Origin: Paraburkholderia fungorum
Lineage (GTDB): Bacteria; Pseudomonadota; Gammaproteobacteria; Burkholderiales; Burkholderiaceae
Reading direction: 5' to 3'
Assembly: GCF_003610895.1 (NCBI RefSeq)
Contig: NZ_MCAS01000008.1
Span: 124,001 to 188,000, forward strand
DNA: 64,000 nt
The notes beneath the pieces are model-generated. The model worked only from the letters and a program-made list of their open reading frames with translations, did no database searches and had not been told where the DNA came from. How positions within the stretch are numbered: the stretch's first letter is position 1; each line of letters opens with the position of its first letter. Position numbers and translations under genes: made by a program. This document shows, piece by piece, positions 52,257-60,117 of the stretch.

Positions 52257-53822
52257 ATGAACATTCAAACGGCCAACACCACAGTACGAACCACCCTGAT
52301 TGCAGCCAGCGTGGCTGCGATGCTTTCTCTTGGCGCCTGCGGGGGCTCCGGAACCCTAAGTACGGGCACAGGCAGCAACACCAGCGGTAGCGGTTCCGCC
52401 GGCGGCGCGCTGTCCACCAGCAGCGGCAGCGGCTCGATGGGCTCGGGCGGTTCCGGCACAAATACCACCGGCAGCAATGGCTCAGGAAGCGGCTCCGGCA
52501 CGGGTACGGGAACCGGTACGGGCACCGGAACAGGAACGGGCACGACCCCGGTCGCGAATGCACTCGGCACAGTCGTCGGCAACACCGGTGGCGTGGTCAG
52601 CGATGCGGGCTCGGTGGTCTCGGGCATCGGCAGCGTGATCGGCTCGCAAACACTGCCCGGCGTCAGCTCGCAAACCACTCAGGCCGCCGGCGGCATCGTG
52701 CAGCAAGTCGGCTCGGCAGTCTCGACACTCGGCAGCGGCGTATCGCAAGGACTCGGCCAACTCGGCACCGGCGGCGACGCGGTCGGCACGACAGTGTCGA
52801 GCCTCGGCGGCGTGGTCGGTCATGTCGGCGGCGCGGTCACGGATGCAGGCAGCCTCGTAACGAGTCTCGGCAGCGGCCCGCTCGCGCCGCTGGCAGCGGT
52901 CACCACGCCGCTCGGCGGTGTCGTCAATACGCTCGGCGGCGCTGTGACCAACGCAGGCAGCACGCTCACCACCGTGCTCTCGACGGGCCCGGTTCAACAA
53001 ATCACGCAAACGCTCAGCACCGCAATCACACCGATTACGTCGATGGTCGCAGCGACTACGCAGACGGTCGGCAACACCACGGGCCTCGGCGCGCCGCTGA
53101 ACGGCCTGCTCTCGACCCTCGGCGGCGGTCTGGGCAAAGCCGGCACGCTGATCAGCGCAACCGGCGGCAATCCGATCACGGCAGCGCTCGGTCATACGGT
53201 CACGGATACGGGCACCACGGTCGCATCGCTGGGCGGTCTGCTCACCGGCGGCACCAGCGGCAATCCGCTGGCTCCGCTCACCAGCGTACTCGGTGGCTTA
53301 ACGGGCGGCAGCAGCAGCGGCCCACTCGCTCCAATCACCGGGCTGCTCGGCGGCTTGAGCGGCGGCTCCAGTTCCAGCGGCAGCCCGCTTGCACCGATCA
53401 CCGGCCTGCTCGGCGGCCTGACCGGCGGCTCCAGCTCCAGCGGCGGCCCGCTCGCTCCGGTTACCGGCTTGCTCAGCGGCGTAACGGGCGGCCTCGGCGG
53501 TGCCTCCAGCGGCAGCAGCCCGTTGGCGCCCGTCACCGGCCTGCTCTCGAGCGTCACCAGCGGCTTGAGCAGTGCAACCGGCGGCAGCAGCAGCCCGCTC
53601 GCACCGGTTACCGGTTTGCTGACGAGCGTCACCGGCGCACTCGGCGGCGTCACCACCACGGCAGCCGCCACGCCGGCCGCTACGACCAGCACCACTTCGA
53701 CGACGTCGAGCCCCGGCCTCTCGCTGTCGAGCACCAGCGGCAAGGGATCGTCGGGCAGCAACCCGCTCGCCCCGGTGACATCGCTCCTCGGCGGCCTGCT
53801 CGGCGGTCTGGGGAAGAAGTAA
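52257..53822 (+). CDS. Gly/Ser/Thr-rich repeat lipoprotein (collagen-like annotation class), copy 1
   Basis: 521 residues from ATG 52257. Signal peptide ending in the lipobox LSLGAC followed by GGSG; no Asp at +2, so outer-membrane sorting is expected. A Gly/Ser stretch (GSGTGTGTGTGTGTG from a short tandem DNA repeat) leads to a helical middle part of GxV/xL type and, from about residue 330, seven copies of a unit like SPLAPVTGLLSSVTSGL spaced by Gly/Ser, the last at the C-terminus (LGGLLGGLGKK). The class is annotated as collagen-like triple helix repeat in related genomes, but real G-X-Y triplets are not seen. Paralog at 53999; the TpsB gene follows. Probably a surface adhesin or matrix component. 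Confidence 0.85.
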   Translation: MNIQTANTTVRTTLIAASVAAMLSLGACGGSGTLSTGTGSNTSGSGSAGGALSTSSGSGSMGSGGSGTNTTGSNGSGSGSGTGTGTGTGTGTGTGTTPVANALGTVVGNTGGVVSDAGSVVSGIGSVIGSQTLPGVSSQTTQAAGGIVQQVGSAVSTLGSGVSQGLGQLGTGGDAVGTTVSSLGGVVGHVGGAVTDAGSLVTSLGSGPLAPLAAVTTPLGGVVNTLGGAVTNAGSTLTTVLSTGPVQQITQTLSTAITPITSMVAATTQTVGNTTGLGAPLNGLLSTLGGGLGKAGTLISATGGNPITAALGHTVTDTGTTVASLGGLLTGGTSGNPLAPLTSVLGGLTGGSSSGPLAPITGLLGGLSGGSSSSGSPLAPITGLLGGLTGGSSSSGGPLAPVTGLLSGVTGGLGGASSGSSPLAPVTGLLSSVTSGLSSATGGSSSPLAPVTGLLTSVTGALGGVTTTAAATPAATTSTTSTTSSPGLSLSSTSGKGSSGSNPLAPVTSLLGGLLGGLGKK

Positions 53823-53998
53823 GCCATGCGGTCGCAGTCGTCGAAAAAAGCGCAGTCACCAGCATCCGGAGCGCGGCCCGCCAGCCGTGCCCCGGCTCTG
53901 CCGGAACCTGGCTGAATTGAGCCGCGCCGCTCAAACACCTGTTGCACCGGCGCACGGAAACAACGCACACGACACCTAGAAGACACTGAGGAGCACAC

Positions 53999-55441
53999 AT
54001 GTCTACCCAACGTTTTTTTTCTCTCCATGCGGCGTGCGCGACCGTGTCGTCGTTGCGCGCACCGTTGATCGCCGTAACGGCCGCAGGCTTGCTCGCCGCA
54101 TGTGGCGGCAGTGGCGTCACTGTGCCATCGAGCGCGTCCGGCAGCGGTAGCGCCGGCGGCGGCGGTACGACCAGCGGCGGGCCGCCCGTCTCCACCTCGT
54201 CGAGCACCAACGGCCTCGCCACCGCAGCCGCAAAGACCACCAACGATCTCGGCAACGCGATCGCTTCGCAGACCATTCCGGGTCTCAGCCCGCAAGTCAC
54301 GCAAGGTCTCGGCAACGCGGTGTCGAGCACGAGCAACACCTTGAACTCGCTCGCCAATGCGGTAAGCGGCGGCGTCGGGCAAATCGGTGTGACCGCCAAT
54401 CCGGTCGGCACCACGGTGGCCGGCCTCGGCTCGGTGGTCAGCTCGACGAGCGGTGTCGTGCAAGGTCTGAGCACCACGGTCGGCGGCCTCGGCACCGGCA
54501 CGCTCGCGCCGCTGTCGCCGCTCACGACGCCCTTGGCAACCGTGCTGTCCACAACCGCAGGCGCACTGAACGCCGGTGGCGCGACGCTCGGCAATTCGCT
54601 GGCCTCCGCGCCGGTGCAACAGATCACCCAGCCGCTCAGCACAGCGATCACGCCGATCGTGCAGACCGCCGGGCTCATCACGCAGACGGTCGGCACGCAG
54701 ACCGGCCTCGGCGCACCGGTCGGCGGCCTGCTTGCGCAAATCGGCGGCGCGGTGAGCTCGGCCGGCTCGCAAGTCGGCTCGGCCACCAAGAATCCGCTCG
54801 GCGCCGATGTCGGCACACTGGTCAGCTCGCTCGGCAACACGGTCACGAATGCCGGCGGCCTCGTCAACCCGAACGGTCCGAATGGCGCGAATCCGATTCC
54901 CGGCCTGATTACGAGCCTCGTCGGCAGCACGACCGTGGCCGTCGTCAATGGCCCGCCCGCCAACGGCAGCCCGTTCGGCCCGCTGCAAAACACGCTCGCG
55001 AGTCTCGGGCTCGGCAACAATCCGCTCGGCTCGCTGTCGACCCTGCTCGGCGGGACCCCGCTCTCAGGCCTGACCTCGGCACTGAGCGGCACGCCGTTGA
55101 GCGCGCTGACTTCGGGAACGGGCGGCTCGCCGCTGGGCTCACTGACGTCGCTGCTGGGCGGCACGCCGTTGAGTTCGTTGACTTCGACATTGGGCGGGTT
55201 GGGCGGCACGGGTAGCGCGTCGAATCCGTTGTCGACGTTGACTGGCGCGCTCGCCGGCGTCACCGGCGGCGCATCGGGCGGCAGCGGCGGCCCGCTCGCC
55301 CCCGTCACCGCCCTCGTCGGCCAGTTGACCGGCGCGCTCAGCTCGGCGGCCGGCTCGACGAGCAGCTCGGGCAGCTCGAGCAGCACAACGGGTGGTTTGA
55401 CGACCCTGCTCGGCGGCCTGCTGCCGGTGAGCCATAAGTAG
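53999..55441 (+). CDS. Gly/Ser/Thr-rich repeat lipoprotein, copy 2
   Basis: 480 residues, ATG 53999 after TGAGGAG. Lipobox AGLLAAC then GGSG, as in the first copy. The two share the segments PVQQITQPLSTAITPI and TQTVGTQTGLGAPVGGLLAQ (about residues 202-250), showing common descent. Its C-terminal half has a different repeat, GTPLSGLTSALSGTPLSALT, and then GGPLAPVTALVGQLTGALSS. It ends LLGGLLPVSHK. Outer-membrane lipoprotein, probably surface-exposed. 176 bases separate it from copy 1, with no terminator seen, so the two are likely co-transcribed. Confidence 0.85.
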   Translation: MSTQRFFSLHAACATVSSLRAPLIAVTAAGLLAACGGSGVTVPSSASGSGSAGGGGTTSGGPPVSTSSSTNGLATAAAKTTNDLGNAIASQTIPGLSPQVTQGLGNAVSSTSNTLNSLANAVSGGVGQIGVTANPVGTTVAGLGSVVSSTSGVVQGLSTTVGGLGTGTLAPLSPLTTPLATVLSTTAGALNAGGATLGNSLASAPVQQITQPLSTAITPIVQTAGLITQTVGTQTGLGAPVGGLLAQIGGAVSSAGSQVGSATKNPLGADVGTLVSSLGNTVTNAGGLVNPNGPNGANPIPGLITSLVGSTTVAVVNGPPANGSPFGPLQNTLASLGLGNNPLGSLSTLLGGTPLSGLTSALSGTPLSALTSGTGGSPLGSLTSLLGGTPLSSLTSTLGGLGGTGSASNPLSTLTGALAGVTGGASGGSGGPLAPVTALVGQLTGALSSAAGSTSSSGSSSSTTGGLTTLLGGLLPVSHK

Positions 55442-55526
55442 TCCGCATAAGTTGCTGATCGATGCCGCACGCATAAGACGTCCTGAAGGACGCCCCGTTA
55501 CACAGTGCGCATAGCAATCCGCCTTA

Positions 55527-55578
55527 TCACGTGCTCCGCGCTTGTGCAGATGATGCTCAAGCTCAACGGAGCACGTGA
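55527..55578. promoter_or_regulatory. 12-bp inverted repeat upstream of tpsB
   Basis: TCACGTGCTCCG (55527-55538) and CGGAGCACGTGA (55567-55578), perfect arms with a 28-base spacer, 111 bases before the TpsB start. No T-tract follows, so operator or mRNA structure rather than terminator. Confidence 0.5.
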
Positions 55579-55688
55579 CGTAATACATGCAAGCATGGCA
55601 GTATGCGTCGAGCCACACATAAGCGATCGCGACCAGCCCGGCCTGGCGGCGCGTCCGCAAGACAAGAACGGCATACGAGGAAAATCCG

Positions 55689-57398
55689 ATGAAACTCGGG
55701 TACGGTAGTAAATGGACCCTCCTGCTCGCTGCGCTCGCGGCAAGCGCGATGCAGGTAGAAGCACAAGCGCAGTCACGCCCGGCTGGCCCGACAGTCGGCG
55801 GCAACCCGCTCGATTCGCTGCCGCAGATCAAGGCGCCCGACAAGGGCCCGAACGTGACCGTGCAGGTAGCACCGCAGGCCCCGCAACTTCAGGAACTGCT
55901 CGCCCGCCATCTGACGCCCTCCAAAATTCAGGTCGAGGGCGTGAAGTCCATTCCGTTCGAGGAAGTCGCGCAACGCTTCACACCGCTCGTCGGCAAGGAC
56001 ACCACGATCGGCGATCTGATTCAGGTCGCCAACGGCGTCACCAAGCTGTATCAGGATCGCGGCTATGCGCTCTCGTTCGCATTCATCCCCGCGCAGACGT
56101 TCGACGACGGCGTGGTGCGTGTGACGGTGGTTGAAGGCTATGTCTCCACGGTCAAGGTGACGGGCAAGGCGGGTGCGGTCGAGGACAAGATCCGCGCGAT
56201 CGCCGAGCACATCGTCGCCGACCGGCCGCTCAAACGCGCGACCTTTGAGCGTTACGTCAACGTGCTGGGCCTGCTGCCCGGCGTGAAGGTCGCGGCCAAC
56301 GTGCCGCCGCCGCAAAATACCGACGGCGCCACGACACTCGAACTGAATGTGGATCGCAAACCATTCGACGTCAGCACCGGCATCGACTTCAATCACCCTG
56401 GCGTGCAGGGCCTGCTGACCGCCACCGAAAACGGCCTGACCGCGCTCGGCGAACAACTGAGCGTGTCGGCGCTGCTGCCGAAGGGCCGTGACAACGTCAC
56501 CTATCTTGCCGCGCACGCCGCGGTGCCGATCGGCAGCAATGGCCTGGTCGGGAAGATCGACGCGACGCACTATCGCGGCAATCCGGTCGACAACCCCGGC
56601 CTGCCCTCTTATATCCAGCGCACGGTCATCAACGACAAGATCGGCGGCTCGCTCGCCTATCCGATCCTGCTGAGCAACAAGCAAAGCGTGATCGGCACGG
56701 CCTCCGTCTACGCGTCGCACGACGAGGACAACTACAACAACCAGCAGACCGGCGCGCAGATCGGCTTTCGCTCGCAGGTGCGGGTGTTGCAACTGCAGGC
56801 CGACTACACGAACGTGGAAACCGGCCAGGTGCGCCGCGCGAGTGTCACGGTGGCGAAGGCATTCGACATTCTGGGCGCATCGAAATCAGGCGACACGAAC
56901 GTTCCCGGCACGAACGTGACGAATCCGGCGTCGATTAACTTCGTGCGCACCGGTGCAAGCTTTTCGCAAACCAACGAGTGGCCATTGAAGATCGGCACCG
57001 CGGTTTCGTTGATCGGCCAATACAGCGCCGTCTCGCTGCCGACGTCGGAACAGATCTCGTTCGGCGCGCAACGTTTCGCGCAGGGCTATCAGCCGGGCGA
57101 GGCATCGGGCGATTCGGGCTGGGCCGCGATGCTCGAAGTCAACCGGGGGTTTACGCCGGGCTTCACGTATCTGCGCACCTTCACACCCTACGTATCGTTC
57201 GACATGGCCCGCGTCTATCTGCATGCGGGAACGCCGTCGCCGTCGAGGTTGTCGTCGATTGCATTCGGATTCCGCATTTCGGACGCAAAGTATTACAGCC
57301 TGGATTTGTCAGTGGCGAAGGCAATCGGCGACGCACCGGTGGAGAGCACCTCGCGCAGCCCACGCATCAACGCGACGTTCTCGTATCAGTTGAACTGA
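55689..57398 (+). CDS. ShlB/FhaC/HecB-family two-partner-secretion transporter (TpsB)
   Basis: 569 residues. Signal peptide KWTLLLAALAASAMQVEAQA; then a plug-like region; two POTRA domains (IQVEGVKSIPFEEVAQRFTP, and TVVEGYVSTVKVTGKAGAVE, about residues 85-220); and a 16-strand beta-barrel with the translocator motif corresponding to VRGY seen as FAQGYQPGE and a C-terminal aromatic/polar end (ATFSYQLN). It exports a TpsA partner across the outer membrane. No TpsA gene with a haemagglutination domain is present; the neighbours are two low-complexity lipoproteins, so these may be the exported partners. That is inference. Confidence 0.9.
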   Translation: MKLGYGSKWTLLLAALAASAMQVEAQAQSRPAGPTVGGNPLDSLPQIKAPDKGPNVTVQVAPQAPQLQELLARHLTPSKIQVEGVKSIPFEEVAQRFTPLVGKDTTIGDLIQVANGVTKLYQDRGYALSFAFIPAQTFDDGVVRVTVVEGYVSTVKVTGKAGAVEDKIRAIAEHIVADRPLKRATFERYVNVLGLLPGVKVAANVPPPQNTDGATTLELNVDRKPFDVSTGIDFNHPGVQGLLTATENGLTALGEQLSVSALLPKGRDNVTYLAAHAAVPIGSNGLVGKIDATHYRGNPVDNPGLPSYIQRTVINDKIGGSLAYPILLSNKQSVIGTASVYASHDEDNYNNQQTGAQIGFRSQVRVLQLQADYTNVETGQVRRASVTVAKAFDILGASKSGDTNVPGTNVTNPASINFVRTGASFSQTNEWPLKIGTAVSLIGQYSAVSLPTSEQISFGAQRFAQGYQPGEASGDSGWAAMLEVNRGFTPGFTYLRTFTPYVSFDMARVYLHAGTPSPSRLSSIAFGFRISDAKYYSLDLSVAKAIGDAPVESTSRSPRINATFSYQLN

Positions 57399-57567
57399 GG
57401 CTCAACCGTGCCGCGTCCTGATTAGAGGGTCCACTATCAAACGGCGCGCGCACTTTCACGTATTCTGCGCTGACGATGTGCGAACCGCGGCGCCCAAGCC
57501 GCAAGTCGCAAACCGATGTAGCCGGAGTTGAACCTGAGGGGCAATGCCAGGCACACCACGCACACGA

Positions 57568-57606
57568 GGCATCTGAGGTTGTCGGTTGACGACTGCCTCA
57601 GATGCC
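57568..57606. promoter_or_regulatory. 11-bp inverted repeat upstream of the DUF2147 gene
   Basis: GGCATCTGAGG (57568-57578) and CCTCAGATGCC (57596-57606), with an inner GTCG / CGAC pairing that makes one long hairpin; 64 bases before the start codon. No T-run after it. Possibly an operator or a 5'-leader structure. Confidence 0.5.
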
Positions 57607-57670
57607 CGGAGATGCCCATAACGCCGCGCGACCATGATCGCGCCGTCTTTAATCAAGGAGGAAGACAAAG

Positions 57671-58153
57671 ATGCAATTCACTCAACGCGCGCGCACAATC
57701 GCGCTTCGCACAGCCAAACATGCCGCCCTCGCGGGCGTGCTGCTCGTCAGCGCCGTCGCGGCAATGGCGCAAACCGATTCTCCGATCGGCACGTGGCAAA
57801 CCATCGACGATCACACCGGTCAACCGAAAGCACTCGTGCAAATTACCCAGGACAGCGGCGGCTCGCTGAGCGGCAAGGTGATCAAGGGGCTCAGCGCGAA
57901 CGATCAGCCGGATCGCCGCTGCACCGAATGTACGGACGCGCGCAAGGATCAGCTGATTCTCGGCATGACGATCATCAACGATATGAAAAAGGACGGCGAC
58001 GGCTGGGATAACGGCCAGATTCTCGACCCGGAAAACGGCAAAGTCTACAAGTGCAAGATGCACCTGGAAGATGGTGGGAACAAGCTGGTGGTGCGCGGCT
58101 ACATTGGCGTTTCGCTGCTGGGCCGCTCGCAAACCTGGATTCGTCAGCAATAG
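57671..58153 (+). CDS. DUF2147 domain-containing exported protein
   Basis: 160 residues, ATG 57671 after AGGAGGAAG. Signal peptide AALAGVLLVSAVAAMAQ, cleavage before TDSPI. The DUF2147 lipocalin-like beta domain begins SPIGTWQTIDDHTGQPKALV, continues with two Cys close together (DRRCTECTD) and DNGQILDPENGKVYKCKMHL, and ends YIGVSLLGRSQTWIRQQ. Periplasmic, function unknown; the family often lies next to surface polysaccharide or adhesin genes. Downstream are two hairpins, the second a clear terminator. Confidence 0.9.
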   Translation: MQFTQRARTIALRTAKHAALAGVLLVSAVAAMAQTDSPIGTWQTIDDHTGQPKALVQITQDSGGSLSGKVIKGLSANDQPDRRCTECTDARKDQLILGMTIINDMKKDGDGWDNGQILDPENGKVYKCKMHLEDGGNKLVVRGYIGVSLLGRSQTWIRQQ

Positions 58154-58213
58154 TAATAGCGAGCCGGTCAGGCGCCGATGCCTGAGCCGCAGCTGGGATG
58201 CAGGAGCGATACG

Positions 58214-58243
58214 CCATCAGTGCTGCTGCCGCGGCACTGATGG
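58214..58243 (+). promoter_or_regulatory. Hairpin between DUF2147 and its terminator
   Basis: CCATCAGTGC (58214-58223) and GCACTGATGG (58234-58243), 10-bp perfect stem with a 10-base loop, just before the terminator. Without a U-tract; tandem hairpins at the 3' end often protect mRNA. Confidence 0.5.
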
Positions 58244-58253
58244 AAGCACAAGA

Positions 58254-58288
58254 AACGGCCGACGATTTCGATCGTCCGGCCGTTTTTT
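58254..58288 (+). terminator. Rho-independent terminator of the TpsB-DUF2147 side
   Basis: AACGGCCGACGAT (58254-58266), TTCG loop, ATCGTCCGGCCGTT (58271-58284) with one bulged G, followed by TTTTTT (58283-58288). It lies about 100 bases past the DUF2147 stop and closes the surface-protein block against the convergent DUF4096 gene. Confidence 0.88.
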
Positions 58289-58313
58289 GTTGGGGTCTCG
58301 CCGCCGGGCGCCG

Positions 58314-58763
58314 TCATGCAGCGTGCTTGAAGGGGGACGTATACGCGAACGGCGAAGACGGTAACGGCTTGACCGCTGCCGGGCCGTACGCCGCAGGTGC
58401 TGCAGGCGAAACCTTTTCTGCGCCGGCACTCTTCTGTTCCGCGCTCACATGCTTGCGCATGCGTGCTTCCATCAAGTTGCAGAGTTCTTCGCTCGCCGCG
58501 CCGAACAACTGATCCATGACGCGCTTGAGCACGCCGGACTCATACCACGCCTTGAAGCGGCGATGGCAGGTCTGATACGACGGATATTTGCGCGGCATGG
58601 CCGACCAGGTCGCGCCGCTGTACATCACCCACAGCACGCCGTTGAGCACCGAGCGAGTGTTGGCAAGCGGCCGGCCACGCAGTTCGGAGCGCGGACGCAG
58701 TTCCGGCAGCAACGGTGCAACACGTTGCCATTCTTCGTCATTGATATCACGGTACGGATTCAT
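58314..58763 (-). CDS. DUF4096 protein derived from an IS5-family transposase, catalytic domain absent
   Basis: 149 residues. The first 90 are the N-terminal domain of IS5-type transposases (DUF4096): YRDINDEEWQRVAPLLPELR, SVLNGVLWVMYSGATWSAMP and SYQTCHRRFKAWYESGVLKR. The DDE catalytic domain is missing; after residue 95 the sequence is unrelated and low-complexity (Ala, Pro, Ser, Lys). An AAAGGAG ribosome binding site precedes the ATG. No inverted repeats or target duplication flank it. The intact short frame with a good start signal looks like a domesticated DNA-binding remnant rather than recent debris. Convergent with the DUF2147 gene; 162 bases after the zapE stop. Confidence 0.75.
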   Translation of the reverse strand: MNPYRDINDEEWQRVAPLLPELRPRSELRGRPLANTRSVLNGVLWVMYSGATWSAMPRKYPSYQTCHRRFKAWYESGVLKRVMDQLFGAASEELCNLMEARMRKHVSAEQKSAGAEKVSPAAPAAYGPAAVKPLPSSPFAYTSPFKHAA

Positions 58764-58925
58764 GGTTACTCCTTTGTCAGAACCATGACAAAGAAGATAT
58801 CCAGTCGTCCGCGGGCGGAATATAAGACCAATCCGAATCTTGAAAATGCGCCTTCTGACATCGCCTGTTCGGCGAGCGGACCGTGATCTATCGCAAAAGC
58901 GGCCGCGCCCGCGCTGCGCGGCGCC

Positions 58926-60023
58926 TTAAGTCAGCGATGTATCGACGATCCGGCGTGGTGTGTCGAGATACTCTTTCGATTGCATTTCAACGATACGCGA
59001 CACCGTACGCGTGAATTCGTTGGCCATCGGACCGTCGAGGTACAACTGATCGGGCGGAACCGCCGCCGACATCAGCAGCTTGACCTTGTGGTCGTAGAAC
59101 ACATCGATCAGCCAGGTAAAGCGGCGTGCCTCCGAGGCCATGCGCACCGACATCTGCGGCACGCCGGACAGGATCACCGCGTGAAAACGGCTCGCCAGTT
59201 CCAGGTAGTCGTTCTGCGAGCGCGGACCGCCGCACAATGTCGCGAAATCGAACCACACGACGCCGTCAGCGCGCCGCAGTGCCTTCAGCTCACGCTTTTC
59301 GATGCGCAGGATGGGGCTCTCATCAGGAACCGCTGCAAGGCGCGAAAACGCGTCGCGCAAGGCTTTGTCCGAAGCCGCACCGAGCGGCGTGTGATACACC
59401 TCGACCTGGGCCAGCGTGCGCTTGCGATAGTCAATGCCCGCATCGACATTGATCACGTCGAGCTTCGATTTGATCAGCTCGATGGCCGGCAGCATGCGGT
59501 CGCGATGCAGGCCGTCCGGATAGAGCGTGTCCGGATCGTAGTTCGAGGTCATCACGAATTGCACGCCGTTCTCGAACAGCTTGTCGAGCAGACGGTACAG
59601 GATCATCGCGTCGGCGATATCCGACACGTGGAATTCGTCGAAACAGATCAGCCGGTAACGCTTGGCGACACGGCGCGCGAGTTCGTCGAGCGGATCGGCC
59701 GTGCCCTTCAGGTCTTCCAGTTCGCGATGCACCTCGCGCATGAACTCGTGAAAATGCAACCGCGTTTTGCGCTGCACCGGCACGATCATGTAAAAGCTGT
59801 CCATCAGGAAGCTTTTGCCCCGCCCTACGCCGCCCCACATGTACACGCCGCGCGGCAGATCCGGGTGAATGAGCAGTTTCTTGAACGCATTCGAGCGGCG
59901 CGATTTGTATTCGGTCCACTCTTCATAGCACCGCTGCAGACGGTCAACCGCCGCGCGCTGCGCCGGGTCTGATTGATAACCCCGCGTCTGCAGTTCTTTT
60001 TCGTAGTATTCGGTGACGTTCAT
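58926..60023 (-). CDS. zapE: Cell-division ATPase ZapE (AFG1-like)
   Basis: 365 residues. AFG1/ZapE fold: Walker A GVYMWGGVGRGKSFLMDSFY (about residues 59-78), FHEFMREVHRELEDLKG, Walker B YRLICFDEFHVSDIADAMIL and TSNYDPDTLYPDGLHRDRML. In E. coli ZapE associates with the Z ring and affects its stability. It lies downstream of lpdA on the same strand but behind a strong terminator, so it probably has its own promoter or read-through. ATG 60023. Confidence 0.95.
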   Translation of the reverse strand: MNVTEYYEKELQTRGYQSDPAQRAAVDRLQRCYEEWTEYKSRRSNAFKKLLIHPDLPRGVYMWGGVGRGKSFLMDSFYMIVPVQRKTRLHFHEFMREVHRELEDLKGTADPLDELARRVAKRYRLICFDEFHVSDIADAMILYRLLDKLFENGVQFVMTSNYDPDTLYPDGLHRDRMLPAIELIKSKLDVINVDAGIDYRKRTLAQVEVYHTPLGAASDKALRDAFSRLAAVPDESPILRIEKRELKALRRADGVVWFDFATLCGGPRSQNDYLELASRFHAVILSGVPQMSVRMASEARRFTWLIDVFYDHKVKLLMSAAVPPDQLYLDGPMANEFTRTVSRIVEMQSKEYLDTPRRIVDTSLT

Positions 60024-60034
60024 TGTGTTGCTGC

Positions 60035-60072
60035 AAAAAAGAAAGGCGGGAGGGAATGAACCCGCCCGCCTT
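60035..60072 (-). terminator. Rho-independent terminator of the sucA-odhB-lpdA operon
   Basis: Minus-strand stem AAGGCGGG (60065-60072) / CCCGCCTT (60043-60050) followed by TTTCTTTTTT, immediately before the zapE start and 46 bases after the lpdA stop. Confidence 0.88.
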
Positions 60073-60117
60073 CGTGGTGATGCCAGAGTACTGTCTGTCA
60101 GTCAGGCGTGCGCGTAA

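Noticed and set aside
54850..54900. NPNG sequence in lipoprotein copy 2 as a possible TpsA NPNGI motif
   Set aside because: It lies in the middle of the protein in a Pro/Asn/Gly low-complexity stretch and not in an N-terminal secretion domain; the protein has no haemagglutination fold signature.
52482..55470. Long antisense frames opposite the two repeat lipoproteins
   Set aside because: Low-complexity mirror of the Gly/Ser repeats; no start signal and the plus-strand products have lipoboxes and ribosome binding sites.
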